Source: Catenulispora pinistramenti (GTDB lineage Bacteria > Actinomycetota > Actinomycetes > Streptomycetales > Catenulisporaceae). Taken from it: a DNA stretch of 41,833 bases. Below, piece after piece: positions 40,697-41,833 of the stretch; the stretch's first letter is position 1; every line of letters begins with the position of its first letter. The stretch spans positions 1-41,833 of the forward strand of contig NZ_JAAFYZ010000075.1 of NCBI RefSeq assembly GCF_018274385.1, in the 5' to 3' direction. Below the pieces are notes generated by a model. The model was not told the DNA's origin. It saw nothing but the letters and a program-made list of their open reading frames with translations, and made no database searches. The position numbers and the translations under genes are program-made.

Positions 40697-41660
40697 TTGC
40701 GGTTGGGGTGTGGGTTTTAAATGCTTTTTACGGCCTTCGGTCATAGTTGTGCCGGTTCGGGGTTCGGGTCGGCGGGTTTGCTTGTCGGCTGCCGGTTCGC
40801 GCGTTCACAACCCCGCCCCACCTCAGGCCTCTTCAACTCCGGCAAGTCCGAGCAAGAGCAAGATCAAGAGCCACAAGCAAGGTCAAGGTCAAGGGCTGTG
40901 GTGAAGGGCCGGGCCTCCGGCGGGCCTCGGCAACCTCAGGGAAACTTGCGCGGTTCCCTCGGGTGGCCGGGTCAGTCTCAGCGGCGGCGGTCGGTGAGGT
41001 GGTGCGGTCCGTTCCCCACGGTCGCGTCGTCAGCCCGATGGGTACAGCACCGGTGTCCGGGGGTAAAGTCCGCGCGCTTGCGGTCGGGCGTGTGAGCTGC
41101 GGTTTGTGATAGCGCGAACTTGACCCCCGGCCACCGGCACTGTAGGCGAAGCCCTGCCGACGCGACCGAGGGGAACGAACCGAAAACCAGCCGGAGAAGT
41201 ACAAAACAGGAGGTGCGGGTACCGGCGGCTCGGCGAGTACGGCCGCCGGTCAGGGTGCTGGCAGCGCGGCAGTCCCGAGGTGCGCATTCTGGGCTGGCGG
41301 GTGCGGTGCGGGCTCGCCTGGCTGCCGCCGGATGGCATGTAGACCTGGCCGCCCATCGCCACGATAGCCGCCGCCGGATGACAGACCTGGCCACCAAGGC
41401 ATGCCGCCTACCGCACCTGGGCGTGTTCTCGACCAACTCCCCACCGGCCCGCCGCCGCACCCTCACCGGCAGCTGCATCACCGACCCGCGTTGTCGTTCC
41501 CTGCGATTGCTATTCTTCCGGCTGGTTTTCGGTTCGTTCCCCTCGGTCGCGTCGGCAGGGCTTCGCCTACAGTGCCGGTGGCCGGGGGTCAAGTTCGCGC
41601 TGCACGAAACCGCCGCCTACCTGCATGACCGCCGCGCGCGGACTTTAGGGCTTGCAGATA
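40697..41660. repeat. Right arm of the ~0.9 kb imperfect inverted repeat
   Basis: Inverted copy of 127-1066. Both arms share an inner border (GCTTTTTACGGCCTTCGGTC here, its complement near 1020-1040), the hexamer tract (CAAGAGCAAGATCAAGAGCC region), and the block GACGCGACCGAGGGGAACG (41160-41178 forward, reversed near 41537-41556). Positions 41310-41430 diverge from the left arm. The outermost ~75 bp (41584-41660) match the inner flank of the left arm's reversed sub-repeat and not its outer end, showing modular shuffling of sub-repeats. No convincing gene is inside. Confidence 0.85.
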
Positions 41661-41680
41661 AACAACACGCTGGTTTGATC

Positions 41681-41833
41681 TTAGGGTTGGTGTGTCGGGG
41701 TGGGTCCGGTGTCGGTGTCGGTGGCGAGTTGGTGGAGGTCGTTCAAGGTGGTGGGGTGGTCGCCGGCTGGTGTGATCTGGTGGCCTGCGGCCTGTAGGAG
41801 TCGCCGGATTTCGGCTGTGTGCCTGTTGATGGT
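41681..41833 (-). CDS. 3' end of a truncated gene, possible HTH/transposase-type tail
   Basis: The last 50 codons of a minus-strand gene, ending in TAA at 41683-41681. The visible residues begin TINRHTAEIRRLLQAAGH, which looks like a helix-turn-helix recognition helix. A Pro-flanked linker and NDLHQLATDTDTG follow, and the end is Thr/Pro-rich. Such tails occur in some actinobacterial transposases and DNA-binding proteins, but I cannot name the family. The gene faces the other truncated gene across the window, and its stop is ~20 bp outside the right repeat arm. Confidence 0.6.
   Translation of the reverse strand, partial: TINRHTAEIRRLLQAAGHQITPAGDHPTTLNDLHQLATDTDTGPTPTHQP

Noticed and set aside
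40454..40720. A short plus-strand gene encoding EFV repeats near 40610.
   Set aside because: The open frame comes from a 12-bp tandem repeat and is antisense to the TetR start; there is no start signal.

Overview
The DNA is GC-rich, with strong third-position GC bias, many GTG/TTG starts and tight ATGA/GTGA/TGATG overlaps. It encodes NarL-type two-component proteins, GH46 and GH59 secreted enzymes, a LPxTG-type surface protein and tandem MFS exporters. This points to a mycelial soil actinomycete; Catenulispora or a Streptomyces relative is plausible, but the genus is an inference. The gene assignments come from reading motifs and family resemblance, and no database search was possible.

The window is framed by two inverted copies of a ~0.9 kb, apparently non-coding repeat (about 127-1066 and 40697-41660). 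Outside them lie the 3' ends of two truncated genes pointing inward (1-94 and 41681-41833). Left to right, the enclosed ~39.6 kb holds: a TetR regulator with a divergent DHA2 drug exporter and two matching operators (1.1-3.3 kb); an aldehyde dehydrogenase/DUF779 pair (3.4-5.3 kb); two tandem paralogous MFS exporters (5.6-8.1 kb); an uncharacterised protein; and a divergent 3-hydroxyacyl-CoA dehydrogenase/acyl-CoA dehydrogenase pair (9.1-11.3 kb).

Next is an accessory-looking stretch (11.5-15.3 kb) with a decayed DUF3223 fragment, a UvrD-like helicase fused to a RecB-type nuclease, and a CoiA-like nuclease gene broken by an internal deletion. It is followed by a histidine kinase/response regulator pair, a small membrane protein and a membrane-anchored methyltransferase (15.3-18.6 kb), then a coupled MFS/beta-propeller pair (18.8-21.2 kb).

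The secreted-enzyme block (21.3-26.9 kb) has two divergent genes. One encodes a three-module phosphoesterase-CBM32-GH46 protein whose catalytic Glu is replaced by Gln. The other encodes a GH59 galactosidase with a duplicated ricin-type lectin tail. After it come a DMT transporter, two small unknown genes, a VOC protein, a wall-anchored pepsin-like protease (LPDTG), a small secreted peptide, a ketopantoate reductase-like enzyme and a flippase-like membrane protein (27.1-33.9 kb).

The right part is a four-gene peptide/nickel-type ABC importer operon read leftward (34.0-39.5 kb). A 31-codon, apparently leaderless, cysteine-containing upstream ORF precedes it. A second TetR gene (40.0-40.6 kb) lies just inside the right repeat. 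The most unusual items are the flanking inverted repeats, the GH46 active-site substitution, the leaderless upstream peptide, the helicase-nuclease beside a dead nuclease gene, the wall-anchored aspartic protease, and a conserved 3' hairpin element found after two unrelated genes.
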